Shown: positions 5,902-13,121, counted from the stretch's first letter. The stretch is 14,245 bases of DNA from Alphaproteobacteria bacterium (GCA_016869415.1 VGEI01000049.1:1-14245); one strand, 5' to 3'. A program made the numbers and translations. The notes: generated from the sequence alone by a model not told the origin.

Positions 5902-6792
5902 CTAACTGCGCCGGTCGACGACCCAGCGCGCCACTTCGGCCAGAAGGTCGGCTTTCCCGGCAAATAAATCAAGGTGCTTGGCGGCCTGCTCGGCCAGCAG
6001 CCGCGCCTGCGCGCGGGCCCGCTCGACGCCCAGCAGCCAGACGAAGGTGGCCTTGCCGCGCGCCGCGTCCTTGCCCGTCTTCTTGCCGACTTCCGCGGCC
6101 GTGCCCTCGACATCCAACAGATCGTCGGCGATCTGAAAGGCCAGCCCCAGATCGTGGGCATAGGCATGGAGGGCCTGACGCGCCTGGGGTGCTGCCTTGC
6201 CCAGGATGGCCCCCGCCTCGGCGGCGAAAGCGATGATGGCGCCGGTCTTCAGGCGCTGCAGGCGGGTGATCTCGCCGAGATCGAGCGTGGCTTTCTCGGC
6301 GATCAGGTCGAGCATCTGGCCGCCGACCATGCCCTGCGCGCCCGAGGCCTCGGCCAGCGCCAGCACCAGCTCGGCGCGCACCTGCGCGTCGCCATGCGTC
6401 GCCGGACGCGCCAGGATCTCGAAGGCCCGCGTAAGCAGTGCATCCCCCGCCAGAATCGCCGTGGCTTCGTCGAATTTCCGGTGCGTCGTCGCCTTGCCCC
6501 GGCGGGTGTCGTCATCGTCCATCGCAGGGAGGTCGTCGTGCACGAGGCTGTAGCAGTGAACCATCTCGACGGCGCAGGCGGCACGCAGCGCGGAGCTGTG
6601 CGAGACGGAGAAGAGCGCGGCGCTTTGCAGCACCAGGAACGGCCGCAGGCGCTTGCCGCCGTCGAGCGCGGCGTAGCGCATGGCCTCGACCACCCGGCGC
6701 TCGGGCCCGTCGGGCAGCGGCAGGTGGCTGTCGAGGGCGGCTTCGATCTCCCGCGCCGCTGCAGCCAGGGCGGCTTGCAACCGGGGGCTCAA
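5902..6792 (-). CDS. ispA: Farnesyl diphosphate synthase (short-chain polyprenyl synthase)
   Basis: This 296-residue enzyme condenses dimethylallyl and isopentenyl diphosphates to geranyl and then farnesyl diphosphate. The first Asp-rich motif is D86-D87-LPAM-D92 in YSLVHDDLPAMDDDDTRRG and the second is D223-D224-LL-D227; both bind Mg-diphosphate. GGKRLRP (45-51) is the allylic-side basic region, and the residues before the first motif fit bacterial farnesyl synthases rather than long-chain enzymes. The start is TTG at 6792, which overlaps the xseB stop as TTGA, so translation is probably coupled. No other start with a better ribosome site keeps the conserved N-terminus. It lies between xseB and dxs, the standard alphaproteobacterial order. 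Confidence 0.95.
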   Translation of the reverse strand: MSPRLQAALAAAAREIEAALDSHLPLPDGPERRVVEAMRYAALDGGKRLRPFLVLQSAALFSVSHSSALRAACAVEMVHCYSLVHDDLPAMDDDDTRRGKATTHRKFDEATAILAGDALLTRAFEILARPATHGDAQVRAELVLALAEASGAQGMVGGQMLDLIAEKATLDLGEITRLQRLKTGAIIAFAAEAGAILGKAAPQARQALHAYAHDLGLAFQIADDLLDVEGTAAEVGKKTGKDAARGKATFVWLLGVERARAQARLLAEQAAKHLDLFAGKADLLAEVARWVVDRRS

Positions 6793-7037
6793 AGGTCGGC
6801 CGGCGCCGTCTTCACGCTGCCGTCGGCGCCGACCACGATCTTGTCGATGCGCATCTGCGCCTCGCGCAGCTTGGACTCGCAGTGCCGCTTCAAAAACGCC
6901 CCGCGCTCATACGATTTTATCGCCTCGTCCAGCTTGCCCTTTCCCGACTCCAGCCCACGGACGATCTCCTCCAGCTGCTGCAGGGCCTCCTCGAAGCCCA
7001 GCTTAGCGATGTCGTTGGGGATGGGCTGCTCGGGCAT
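6789..7037 (-). CDS. xseB: Exodeoxyribonuclease VII small subunit
   Basis: XseB is the small subunit of exonuclease VII, a single-strand-specific exonuclease in which several XseB chains bind one XseA. The 82-residue product has the family core: FEEALQQLEEIVRGLESGKGKLDEAIKSYERG (about 15-46), two long helices expected to form a helical hairpin, followed by a charged tail (LREAQMRIDKI). Length is normal for the family. The start is ATG at 7037; no strong ribosome site is seen. Its stop overlaps the ispA TTG start. The large subunit XseA is not in this window. tag lies 42 bases upstream on the same strand. Confidence 0.93.
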   Translation of the reverse strand: MPEQPIPNDIAKLGFEEALQQLEEIVRGLESGKGKLDEAIKSYERGAFLKRHCESKLREAQMRIDKIVVGADGSVKTAPADL

Positions 7038-7079
7038 GGCAGGACTCGCGCGGGGAAAACCGGCGGCGAGTGTAACGGT

Positions 7080-7682
7080 TCAGCCGGGGCGGCGAAAGGC
7101 GCGGCGCGCCGCCTCGACTTTGGCGCGCACGATGCAGCCCGTGGCGTGGTCGTTGACCAGGCCCATGGCCTGCATGAAGGCGTAGACCGTGGTCGGCCCG
7201 ACGAAGCGCCAGCCCCGTTTCTTGAGCTCCTTCGACAGCGCCACGGACTCGGCGGAGGTCGACACCGTCTGCGGCCGGGGCAGCGCCTCGGGCTCGTAGC
7301 GCCAGAGAAAGGCGGCAAGCGAGCCCTCGCGGGCGATCATCTCGCGCGCCCTTTGCGCATTGTTGATCACCGCCTCGATCTTGCCGCGGTGGCGGATAAT
7401 GCCCTCGCTCTTCAAGAGCCGCGCCACGTCGCGTGCGCCGAAGCGCGCGACACGCTCGATGTCGAAATCGTGGAAGGCCGCGCGGAAATTCTCGCGCTTG
7501 GCCAGGATGGTGCGCCAGCTCAGGCCGGACTGGAAGCCCTCGAGGCTGAGCTTCTCGAACAGCCGGCGCTCGTCGCCGACCGGGAAGCCCCATTCGCTGT
7601 CGTGGTAGACGAGGAAGTCGGGGGCGGCGGCGTGCCAGCGGCAACGCGGCCTGCCGTCGGGTCCCGGGACCGTGTCGCTCAT
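7080..7682 (-). CDS. tag: DNA-3-methyladenine glycosylase I
   Basis: Tag removes 3-methyladenine from alkylated DNA, starting base excision repair. The 200-residue product begins at ATG 7682; a longer open frame upstream is only a shadow of tetR. Conserved features: RCRWH near the N-terminus, YHDSEWGFPVGD (26-37), LEGFQSGLSW (47-56) with the catalytic-pocket Glu and Trp, GIIRHRGKIEAVINNA (94-109), and LKKRGWRFVGPTTVYAFMQAMGLVNDH (153-179). The structural zinc site known from E. coli Tag is complete: C14, H27, H179, C183. Its ATG overlaps the tetR stop (ATGA), which predicts coupled translation and control by that regulator. Enzyme identity is firm; the regulatory link is an inference from the overlap and operator. 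Confidence 0.95.
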   Translation of the reverse strand: MSDTVPGPDGRPRCRWHAAAPDFLVYHDSEWGFPVGDERRLFEKLSLEGFQSGLSWRTILAKRENFRAAFHDFDIERVARFGARDVARLLKSEGIIRHRGKIEAVINNAQRAREMIAREGSLAAFLWRYEPEALPRPQTVSTSAESVALSKELKKRGWRFVGPTTVYAFMQAMGLVNDHATGCIVRAKVEAARRAFRRPG

Positions 7683-8281
7683 GCGGATTGCTTCTCCCTC
7701 GCACCGGCCCGGCACTGTTCGTCCAGCCAGGCCTCGATCAGCCGCACCTGCCGGCGGATCAGCGCCTCGTCGTCGAAGGCATGGGCCAGCGTGGCGACCC
7801 CCTGGCTCAAGGCCAGCAGATGCAGGGCCAGCCCGTCGGCCTCCCGGCCGCGGCCCAGCCGCGCGAACTCGCGGGCCAGCCAGGCGCGGAACAGGGTGAA
7901 CAGCTCGTTCGCCTCCTGGCGCGCCGGATGATCGAGCTTGGCCAGCTCGCCGCACAGCGTGCCGACCGGGCAGCCATGGGCCTTGATGCTCAGGCGGTTG
8001 ACGAAGAGCAGATGGATGAAGCTGCGCAGGCGCGCGGCCGGGTCGGCGGCGCGCTCCCAGCCCGCCAGCATCTCCCCGGTCGCCGCGAGCCGCGCCGCGA
8101 TCACCGCGTCGAGGATCTCGTCCTTGCTGCGGAAGTGATAGTAGAAATTGCCGCGCGAGATCTGCACCGCATCGGCGATGTCCGAGAACGAGGTGTGCTC
8201 GTAGCCCTGGCGGTAGAACAGCCGGTCGGCCGCCTCGACGATGCGCTGGCGCGTCCCCGCTTCCTTGCTGCCGCTGCTCAC
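7679..8281 (-). CDS. TetR/AcrR-family transcriptional regulator
   Basis: The 200-residue protein has a classical TetR N-terminal helix-turn-helix: RQRIVEAADRLFYRQGYEHTS, then FSDIADAVQISRGNFYYHFRSKDEIL (about 32-57). The C-terminal ligand domain carries AHGCPVGTLCGELAKL with Cys104 and Cys110, a pattern seen in a group of TetR regulators that includes some electrophile sensors; sensing through cysteine is speculative here. The start is GTG at 8281, with AAGGGG about 11 bases upstream. The stop overlaps the tag ATG. Directly upstream are two identical 12-base palindromes over the predicted promoter, so self-repression is very likely. Its regulon should include tag and possibly the genes beyond it. 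Confidence 0.93.
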   Translation of the reverse strand: MSSGSKEAGTRQRIVEAADRLFYRQGYEHTSFSDIADAVQISRGNFYYHFRSKDEILDAVIAARLAATGEMLAGWERAADPAARLRSFIHLLFVNRLSIKAHGCPVGTLCGELAKLDHPARQEANELFTLFRAWLAREFARLGRGREADGLALHLLALSQGVATLAHAFDDEALIRRQVRLIEAWLDEQCRAGAREKQSA

Positions 8282-8301
8282 GATCCGTTGCCCCTTCGCT
8301 T

Positions 8302-8335
8302 GGACGGCCGTCCTAGGAAACTAGGACGGCCGTCC
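8302..8335. promoter_or_regulatory. Double-palindrome operator of the TetR regulator
   Basis: GGACGGCCGTCC occurs at 8302-8313 and 8324-8335. Each copy is a perfect 12-base palindrome, and together with flanking TAG/CTA they form a perfect 15-base inverted repeat around GAAA. Centres are 22 bases apart, about two helical turns, so two dimers could bind the same face. The site ends 21 bases upstream of the tetR start. Confidence 0.85.
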
Positions 8336-8346
8336 GACAGAGTCAA
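8318..8346 (-). promoter_or_regulatory. Predicted tetR-tag promoter overlapped by the operator
   Basis: On the minus strand TTGACT (8346-8341) matches the -35 consensus at five of six positions. After exactly 17 bases comes TAGTTT (8323-8318), a weak -10. One operator palindrome (8324-8335) lies within the spacer and the other covers the expected transcription start, which would block RNA polymerase when bound. Confidence 0.5.
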
Positions 8347-8480
8347 CGGGCCGCATGACGCCGCTCGCCACCCGGTTTTCCACAGCCGTCCGCGGCGCAA
8401 GTGAAGTCCGGTGTAGTGCCGACACGATATTCGTTCTAAGGTTGTCAACCGCCCGGCCTCTGCGGGCGACGCCGTTTTTC

Positions 8481-8485
8481 GGAGG
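8481..8485 (+). promoter_or_regulatory. Ribosome binding site of the patatin gene
   Basis: GGAGG ends five bases before the ATG at 8491. It is a near-consensus Shine-Dalgarno site and fixes the start of the patatin-like gene. Confidence 0.75.
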
Positions 8486-8490
8486 CCCCG

Positions 8491-8925
8491 ATGACGCAGC
8501 AGCCATTCGAGGTCGGTCTGGTCATGGCCGGAGCGATCTCGGCCGGCGCCTACACCGGGGGCGCGCTCGACTTCCTGATCGAGGCCCTGGATCAATGGGA
8601 GGACGCGAAAGCCTCAGGCCAGGACGTACCGCCGCACGACGTTCAGCTCAAGGCGATCGCCGGCGCCTCCGCCGGCAGCATGTGCGCCGCCATCGCCGGC
8701 ACGGCGCTCGCTTACAAGCACACGCCGGTGCATGCCGGCAACTACACGACGGCCAGCAATCCGTTCTTTCAGTCCTGGGTCAAGGACATCGACATCTCGT
8801 ACCTGCTCGACACGGCCGATATCGACAAGGGGCAGCCGCTTCGCTCGTTCCTCAACTCCGACAGGCTGCTCGCCATCGTCAGCGCAGTCCTGAATACGAG
8901 CGGCGAGGCGAAGACGCGCCGCTAG
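8491..8925 (+). CDS. Patatin-like phospholipase, N-terminal part (gene split by an in-frame TAG)
   Basis: These 144 residues hold the first half of a patatin catalytic domain. GLVMAGAISAGAYTGGALDFL (9-29) is the glycine-rich oxyanion region in the variant form of one bacterial patatin group, and G58-A-S60-A-G62 is the nucleophile elbow with catalytic Ser60. The frame then meets TAG at 8923-8925, after AKTRR. The same frame continues without a shift in the next entry, where the catalytic Asp is found, so the two parts were one gene of about 545 codons. Alone, this half lacks the Asp of the Ser-Asp dyad and should be inactive. Patatins hydrolyse acyl esters of phospholipids. No partner gene is evident next to it. 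Confidence 0.8.
   Translation: MTQQPFEVGLVMAGAISAGAYTGGALDFLIEALDQWEDAKASGQDVPPHDVQLKAIAGASAGSMCAAIAGTALAYKHTPVHAGNYTTASNPFFQSWVKDIDISYLLDTADIDKGQPLRSFLNSDRLLAIVSAVLNTSGEAKTRR
8923..8925 (+). other. In-frame amber codon inside the patatin gene
   Basis: TAG separates ...KTRR from VANPLAIRLSVGNLKGIPY in one continuous frame. From memory, related patatins often have an aromatic or other residue before such a VA..L run, so TGG or CAG to TAG by one base change is plausible. Sequencing error, recent pseudogenisation and amber readthrough all remain possible. Confidence 0.8.
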
Positions 8926-10128
8926 GTGGCCAATCCTTTGGCCATCCGGCTGTCGGTGGGCAATCTCAAGGGCATTCCCTATCGCATTGGCATGGCCGGT
9001 AGTGCAGGTGCCGGCCACGCCATGGCCCTGCACGGCGACAACGCCTCCTTCCTCGTCTCGGCGGACAGCCAACCCCCGGTCAGCCCGCCCGACTGGACGC
9101 CGCTGGCCCGGCCGAACTCGGCCGCCACCGACGCCTGGGCCAAGTTCGGCACCGCAGCCCTCGCCTCCGGCGCCTTCCCGCTGTTTCTCCGGCCCCGGGT
9201 GCTCAGCCGGCCTACGCATGCCGGGCTGGCCGCGCGCAGCTTCGTCCTGCCCGGCGACGGGACCGACCATCCCGTCCACGGCGTCAGTCAGCTTCTCGCC
9301 GTCCCGCCTGCCTGGCCGAACCCGATGCCGCCGGATCCCTACGACTATCTCTCTGTCGATGGCGGCATCATCGACAACGAGCCGCTTGAGATGGCGCGCG
9401 AAACCCTGGCGGGCAAGCTCGGCCGCAATCCGCGCGACGGCAAGGAGGCGAAGCGTGCCCTCCTGATGATCGATCCCTTCGTCGACGACGTCTCCCCCGG
9501 GCCGGCTGGCGATCTCGCACCTCTCAAGGTGATCGGCCCGTTGACCGGCGCTTGGAAGAATCAGTGCCGCTTCAAGCCGGCGGATCTGGCGCTGGCGCAC
9601 ATGGAGAATGTCTACAGCCGCTTCCTGATCGCCCCGAGCCGGGACGGCAACGCACCCGGGCAGCATCCCTGCGCCTCCGGCGGCCTCGGCGGCTTCCTGG
9701 GATTCTTCCACCAGGAGTTCCGCGTCCACGACTATCTTCTCGGGCGGCGGAACTGCCAGCACTTCCTGCGCCAGCATTTCTCCCTGCCCGAAGCCAACAA
9801 GCTGTTTGACAGCTGGACGGCGGCACAGCGTCAGGCTTGGGCCATCCCCGATGCCAAGGCGGGAACGCATCTGCCGATCGTTCCCCTGGTCGGCAGTGCA
9901 AGGGAAACGCAGCAGCCGCCCGCCTGGCCGGCAGGCAGGCTGGACGCGGAAACCCTGCGCGCGCCGATCGACAGGCGCGCGCACGCCGTCTTCAATGCCA
10001 TGGTGGCTGATCTGAAGTGGCTCCCCCGCCAGTATGTGCGCCTGGGGTGGACGCTGGGCGGGCGCGGCGCGGTGGTGGACGCGGCGATCAAGGCGATCCG
10101 AGATGCCTTAGAGGCGCAGAGACTCTGA
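8926..10128 (+). CDS. Patatin-like phospholipase, C-terminal part (after the in-frame TAG)
   Basis: The frame resumes at the codon after the TAG, a GTG that would be a start only if re-initiation occurs; no ribosome site precedes it. SVDGGIIDNEPLEMA (143-157 of this part) is the patatin DGG motif, with the catalytic Asp at about position 290 of the joined protein. ALASGAFPLFLRPR (79-91) is the usual helix after the nucleophile half. The remaining 250 residues, with FLIAPSRDG, FFHQEFRVHDYLLGRRNCQHFL and YVRLGW, form the C-terminal region of this large patatin group. The long frame, with strong conservation pattern and no further stops or shifts, shows that the break is recent or bypassed. It ends in TGA, 120 bases before the amidohydrolase gene. 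Confidence 0.78.
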   Translation: MANPLAIRLSVGNLKGIPYRIGMAGSAGAGHAMALHGDNASFLVSADSQPPVSPPDWTPLARPNSAATDAWAKFGTAALASGAFPLFLRPRVLSRPTHAGLAARSFVLPGDGTDHPVHGVSQLLAVPPAWPNPMPPDPYDYLSVDGGIIDNEPLEMARETLAGKLGRNPRDGKEAKRALLMIDPFVDDVSPGPAGDLAPLKVIGPLTGAWKNQCRFKPADLALAHMENVYSRFLIAPSRDGNAPGQHPCASGGLGGFLGFFHQEFRVHDYLLGRRNCQHFLRQHFSLPEANKLFDSWTAAQRQAWAIPDAKAGTHLPIVPLVGSARETQQPPAWPAGRLDAETLRAPIDRRAHAVFNAMVADLKWLPRQYVRLGWTLGGRGAVVDAAIKAIRDALEAQRL

Positions 10129-10170
10129 CGAGGTGCGCTGCCCACAACCATCAACCGCCCACGCGGGTCC

Positions 10171-10190
10171 AAGCGGCGCCGCTTTCTTCC
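10171..10190 (+). terminator. Weak terminator-like hairpin after the patatin gene
   Basis: AAGCGGC (10171-10177) and GCCGCTT (10178-10184) form a perfect palindrome followed by TCTTCC. The stem would be about five pairs with a GCGC loop and the T-run is short. Confidence 0.3.
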
Positions 10191-10248
10191 CCGGCCCTGC
10201 CCGACCGGCTAGAGTCCCGGCCAATCACAAGATCCCGGAGGAGCCGCA

Positions 10249-11544
10249 ATGCTCAGCACCACTCGCCGCCAGTTCCTGACGGGCACCGCCGCCCTCGCGG
10301 CATCAACGGCGTTGACGCCGGCCCCCTTCTCGCCTGCATGGGCCGCCATGGGCCCGAACGACAAGTTCGATCTGGTGGTCAAGGGCGGCGAGGTGCTCGA
10401 CCCCTCGCAGAACCTCAAGGCGGCGCGCGATATCGGTATCCGCTTCGGCGCCATTGAGGCGCTAGAGGCCGACATCCCGGCCGAGCGGGCGCTGCGCCTG
10501 CTCGATGCGCGCGGCAGGACCGTCACACCCGGCCTCATCGACCTGCACGCCCATGTCTTCCCCTACGGCTCGGCCATCGGCATTCCCGCCGACGAGCTCG
10601 TCCCCCACCAGGGTACGACGACGGTGGTCTCGGCCGGCGACGCCGGGGCCAACAACCTCGCCGTCTTCCGCCGCCACATCGTGGCCCAGACGCGCACGCG
10701 CATGTACGCCTTCGTGCATATCGCCAATATGGGCCTGACCGGTTTTCCGGTGCCCGAGCTGTTCAACATCAACTACGCCCAGGTCGAGACCGCGGCCAAG
10801 GCGCTGGCCGAGAACCAGGACATGTGCCTCGGCGTCAAGGTGCGCATGTCGGAAAACGTCATCGCGGCGCACGGGCTGGAGCCGCTCAAGCGCGCCATCC
10901 GCGCCTGCGAGATTGCCGGCACGGGTGGCAAGGTGATGTGCCATATCGGCGGCGTGCAGACGCAAGCCATGATGTCCGAGGTGCTGGACAAGCTGCGCCC
11001 CGGCGACATCCTCACGCATTGCTACTCGGGTGCGCCCAACAATGCCGGCCAGGGTACCAACATCGTGCAGGAGGGCCGCCTCCTGCCCGCGGCCCTCGCT
11101 GCCAAGCAGCGCGGCGTGATCTTCGATGTCGGCCATGGCGGCGGCAGCTTCGACTACACCATCGCCGAAGCAGCCATCCAGCAGGGCGCCCCGCCCGACA
11201 CCATCTCCTCCGACATCCACGTCTTCTCCGGCAACACGCCGGGCATGCCGTTCCTCACCTGGGTGATGAGCAAGTTCCTCAATCTGGGTTTCAGTCTGGA
11301 GCAGATCATCGCCATGGCGACGTCCAATCCCGCCAAGACGATCGGCCGCCAGGCGAAGCTCGGCACCCTGCAGGTGGGCGCCCCCGCCGACCTGACTCTG
11401 CTCGACGTGGTCGAAGGCCCCGTGTCGTTCGTCGACACGCGCAACAATACCCGTCAGGGCCGCGTGCACATCAAGCCGGCGCAGACCGTGGCCGGCGGCG
11501 TGCCCTTCGGCCGGCCCTTCAACTCGCCGTTCGCGGTGAGGTAA
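10249..11544 (+). CDS. Tat-exported amidohydrolase/deacetylase-family metallohydrolase
   Basis: The 431-residue enzyme begins TTRRQFLTG, a twin-arginine signal, followed by an Ala-rich segment and a likely cut after AWA (about residue 33), so it should act in the periplasm. The mature part is an amidohydrolase-superfamily barrel. D99-L-H100-A-H102 in GLIDLHAH gives the first metal pair, K197 in LGVKVRMS is the likely carboxylated bridging lysine, H232 and H257 are further ligands, and D322 in SSDIH is the catalytic Asp. Closest in style are the deacetylase-like members that include Agrobacterium Atu3266, which has been reported to hydrolyse acetyl-(R)-mandelate; the natural substrate here is unknown. 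A strong ribosome site, GGAGGAG, ends five bases before the ATG. GST and cytochrome b561 genes follow closely. Confidence 0.88.
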   Translation: MLSTTRRQFLTGTAALAASTALTPAPFSPAWAAMGPNDKFDLVVKGGEVLDPSQNLKAARDIGIRFGAIEALEADIPAERALRLLDARGRTVTPGLIDLHAHVFPYGSAIGIPADELVPHQGTTTVVSAGDAGANNLAVFRRHIVAQTRTRMYAFVHIANMGLTGFPVPELFNINYAQVETAAKALAENQDMCLGVKVRMSENVIAAHGLEPLKRAIRACEIAGTGGKVMCHIGGVQTQAMMSEVLDKLRPGDILTHCYSGAPNNAGQGTNIVQEGRLLPAALAAKQRGVIFDVGHGGGSFDYTIAEAAIQQGAPPDTISSDIHVFSGNTPGMPFLTWVMSKFLNLGFSLEQIIAMATSNPAKTIGRQAKLGTLQVGAPADLTLLDVVEGPVSFVDTRNNTRQGRVHIKPAQTVAGGVPFGRPFNSPFAVR

Positions 11545-11584
11545 CATCCGGACATCGAGCCAGCCCAAACCAAGGACCCAAACC

Positions 11585-12271
11585 ATGCTCAAGTTCTATT
11601 TCAGCGGCGCGCCCAACCCGACCAAGGTCGCGCTCTTCCTCGAGGAAGCCGGCCTTCCCTACGAGGCCATCCCGGTGGACACACGCAAAGGGGAGCAGCA
11701 CAGGCCCGAGTATCTCAAGATCAACCCGAACGCCAAGGTGCCGGCCATCGTCGACGGCGACGCGACCGTGTTCGACAGCAGCGCCATCCTGCTCTATCTC
11801 GCCGAGAAAACCGGCAAGTTCCTGCCCGAGAACACGCCCAAGGCTAGAGGCGAGCTGCTCTCCTGGCTGATGTTCGTGGCCTCGGGCGTCGGCCCCTATT
11901 CGGGCCAGTCCGTGCATTTCCGGGTCTACGCGCCGGAAAAGCTGCCCTACGCCATCAACCGCTACGCCTTCGAGGCGCAGCGCCATTTCGCCATCCTCGA
12001 CGAGCGCCTGAGCAAACGGAAATACATGCTGGGCGACACCTACACCATCGTCGACATGAATGTCTGGGGCTGGGCGCGGCTCATCCCCAACGTGCTTGGC
12101 GAAGGGGCCTGGGCCCAGTTCCCGAACCTGAAGCGCCTGGTCGACGAGATCAGTGCCCGGCCGGCCGCGCAGCGCGCGGTGGCGCTCAAGGACAAGCACA
12201 AGTTCAAGACCGAGATGGACGACGAGGCGCGCAACGCCATGTTCCCGCACCTCAAGGTGAAGGTGGCCTAG
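11585..12271 (+). CDS. Glutathione S-transferase family protein
   Basis: This 228-residue protein has the GST layout. The N-terminal thioredoxin-like domain runs from MLKFYFSGAPNPTKVALFLEEAGLPYE to the cis-proline loop KVPAI (Pro53) and the glutathione-binding D64-S65-S66-A67 in VFDSSAILLYLAEKTG. The C-terminal helical domain (about 88-210) includes YMLGDTYTIVDMNVWGWARL, the usual N-capping box region. Such enzymes add glutathione to electrophiles or reduce disulfides in the cytoplasm. Its class resembles the bacterial Nu/Ure2p-like group, but class assignment is uncertain. AAGGA lies nine bases before the ATG. The amidohydrolase ends 40 bases upstream and the cytochrome gene starts 20 bases downstream, so one operon is likely. 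Confidence 0.92.
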   Translation: MLKFYFSGAPNPTKVALFLEEAGLPYEAIPVDTRKGEQHRPEYLKINPNAKVPAIVDGDATVFDSSAILLYLAEKTGKFLPENTPKARGELLSWLMFVASGVGPYSGQSVHFRVYAPEKLPYAINRYAFEAQRHFAILDERLSKRKYMLGDTYTIVDMNVWGWARLIPNVLGEGAWAQFPNLKRLVDEISARPAAQRAVALKDKHKFKTEMDDEARNAMFPHLKVKVA

Positions 12272-12291
12272 CCCGCTTCCGCGAGCGGCAC

Positions 12292-12837
12292 GTGATGGAG
12301 CCAGGACAGCACGCCGCCGGCTACACGCAGCTGGCGCGCGTGCTGCACTGGCTGACCGCCGCGCTGGTGCTGGTCATGCTGCCGCTCGGCCTGGTCATCG
12401 CCAACGAGGCGGGCGGCAGGCTGCAGGGCGTCCTCTACAACGCGCATAAATCCATCGGTGCGCTGATCCTGCTGCTGGTCGTCGTCCGGCTGGCCTACCG
12501 CCTGACCCACCGGCCGCCGCCGCTGCCCGACGACATCCCACCGCTGCAGCGCCTGGCGGCTGAGGCCACGCACTGGGCGCTTTACGCGCTGCTCATCCTC
12601 CAGCCGCTGCTTGGTTGGGCCGGCACCTCGGCCTATCCGGCCCCCGTACCGTTCTTCGGCCTGTTCGACCTGCCGCCGCTCGTCACCGCTGACCGCGCGC
12701 TGTCGGACCAGCTGCTGCACTGGCACCGGATGACGGGGCTCGCCCTCGCCGGGCTGGCCTCGCTGCACGTCGCCGCGGCGCTCTATCACCATTTCGTGCG
12801 GCGGGACCGCGTGCTGCTCAGGATGCTGACGGGGTAG
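12292..12837 (+). CDS. Cytochrome b561 family protein
   Basis: The 181-residue product is a four-helix membrane protein of the bacterial cytochrome b561 (CybB-like) family, which binds two b-type haems and passes electrons between quinol and other carriers, including superoxide in E. coli CybB. Probable membrane segments lie at about 13-36, 53-70, 92-111 and 146-167. Likely haem-ligand histidines are H19 (VLHWLTA), H52 (NAHKSIG), H145 (HWHRMTG) and H159 (LASLHVAAALYHH), with the spacing expected for the family. The start may be GTG at 12292 or the adjacent ATG at 12295; neither has a strong ribosome site. It closes the amidohydrolase-GST run and is followed by a palindromic intergenic element. 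Confidence 0.92.
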   Translation: MMEPGQHAAGYTQLARVLHWLTAALVLVMLPLGLVIANEAGGRLQGVLYNAHKSIGALILLLVVVRLAYRLTHRPPPLPDDIPPLQRLAAEATHWALYALLILQPLLGWAGTSAYPAPVPFFGLFDLPPLVTADRALSDQLLHWHRMTGLALAGLASLHVAAALYHHFVRRDRVLLRMLTG

Positions 12838-12852
12838 CGGCGGATTCGAGTG

Positions 12853-12996
12853 ACCCTCTCCGCACGAAGTGGGGAGAGGGCGGGGCCCATCGCGAAAGCG
12901 ATGGGAGGGTGAGGTGTCTTTCCGCCGGAACCCACCTCACCCGCTCGCTACCGCGCAAACGCTTCGCGTTTCGCGGAGCACGCGCCCTCTCCCCCC
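12853..12996. repeat. Nested palindromic intergenic element
   Basis: No gene is supported between 12838 and 13141. Three inverted repeats are nested or adjacent: GGGGAGAGGGCG (12871-12882) with CGCCCTCTCCCC (12983-12994); inside it CCCATCGC/GCGATGGG with loop GAAA (12886-12905), and GGGTGAGGTG (12907-12916) with CACCTCACCC (12933-12942); plus AAACGC/GCGTTT (12957-12971). A transcript would fold into a branched structure closed by the 12-pair stem. The CCCTCTCC / GGGTGAGG wording is typical of dispersed repeats in GC-rich proteobacteria. Confidence 0.6.
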
Positions 12997-13121
12997 TTGG
13001 AGGACGGAGAGGGGTTCGGAACGGGCGGAGGGGGCTAGGGAGAAGAAGCGCGCGACGCGATCGAAGGCGATCGCTGGCGCGCTAGCGCGACAAACGCTGG
13101 CGCGTTTGCGCGTGGAATGAA

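Noticed and set aside
5874..6167. A 98-residue N-terminal extension of Dxs
   Set aside because: It overlaps the end of ispA in another frame and reads as low-complexity Arg/Pro/Ser. The family N-terminus matches the start at 5873.
6438..7931. A 497-codon plus-strand frame opposite ispA, xseB and tag
   Set aside because: Its translation is Arg/Ala/Gly-rich and runs antisense to three well-supported genes.
7683..7955. A 91-residue N-terminal extension of Tag
   Set aside because: It lies within tetR. Family alignment begins at MSDT, and ATG at 7682 overlaps the tetR stop.
8278..8595. A minus-strand 105-codon frame covering the operator and the patatin start
   Set aside because: It would overlap the tetR start, the operator and the patatin ribosome site, and shows no recognisable domain.
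8614..9984. A 456-codon minus-strand frame opposite the patatin gene
   Set aside because: It is an antisense shadow. Catalytic motifs and a ribosome site support the plus strand.
10462..11592. A 376-codon minus-strand frame opposite the amidohydrolase
   Set aside because: It is His/Asp/Gly-rich antisense noise, while the plus-strand frame carries the Tat signal and metal motifs.
12869..13120. An 83-codon frame in the palindromic intergenic element
   Set aside because: It is made of repeat DNA with Arg-rich translation and no ribosome site.
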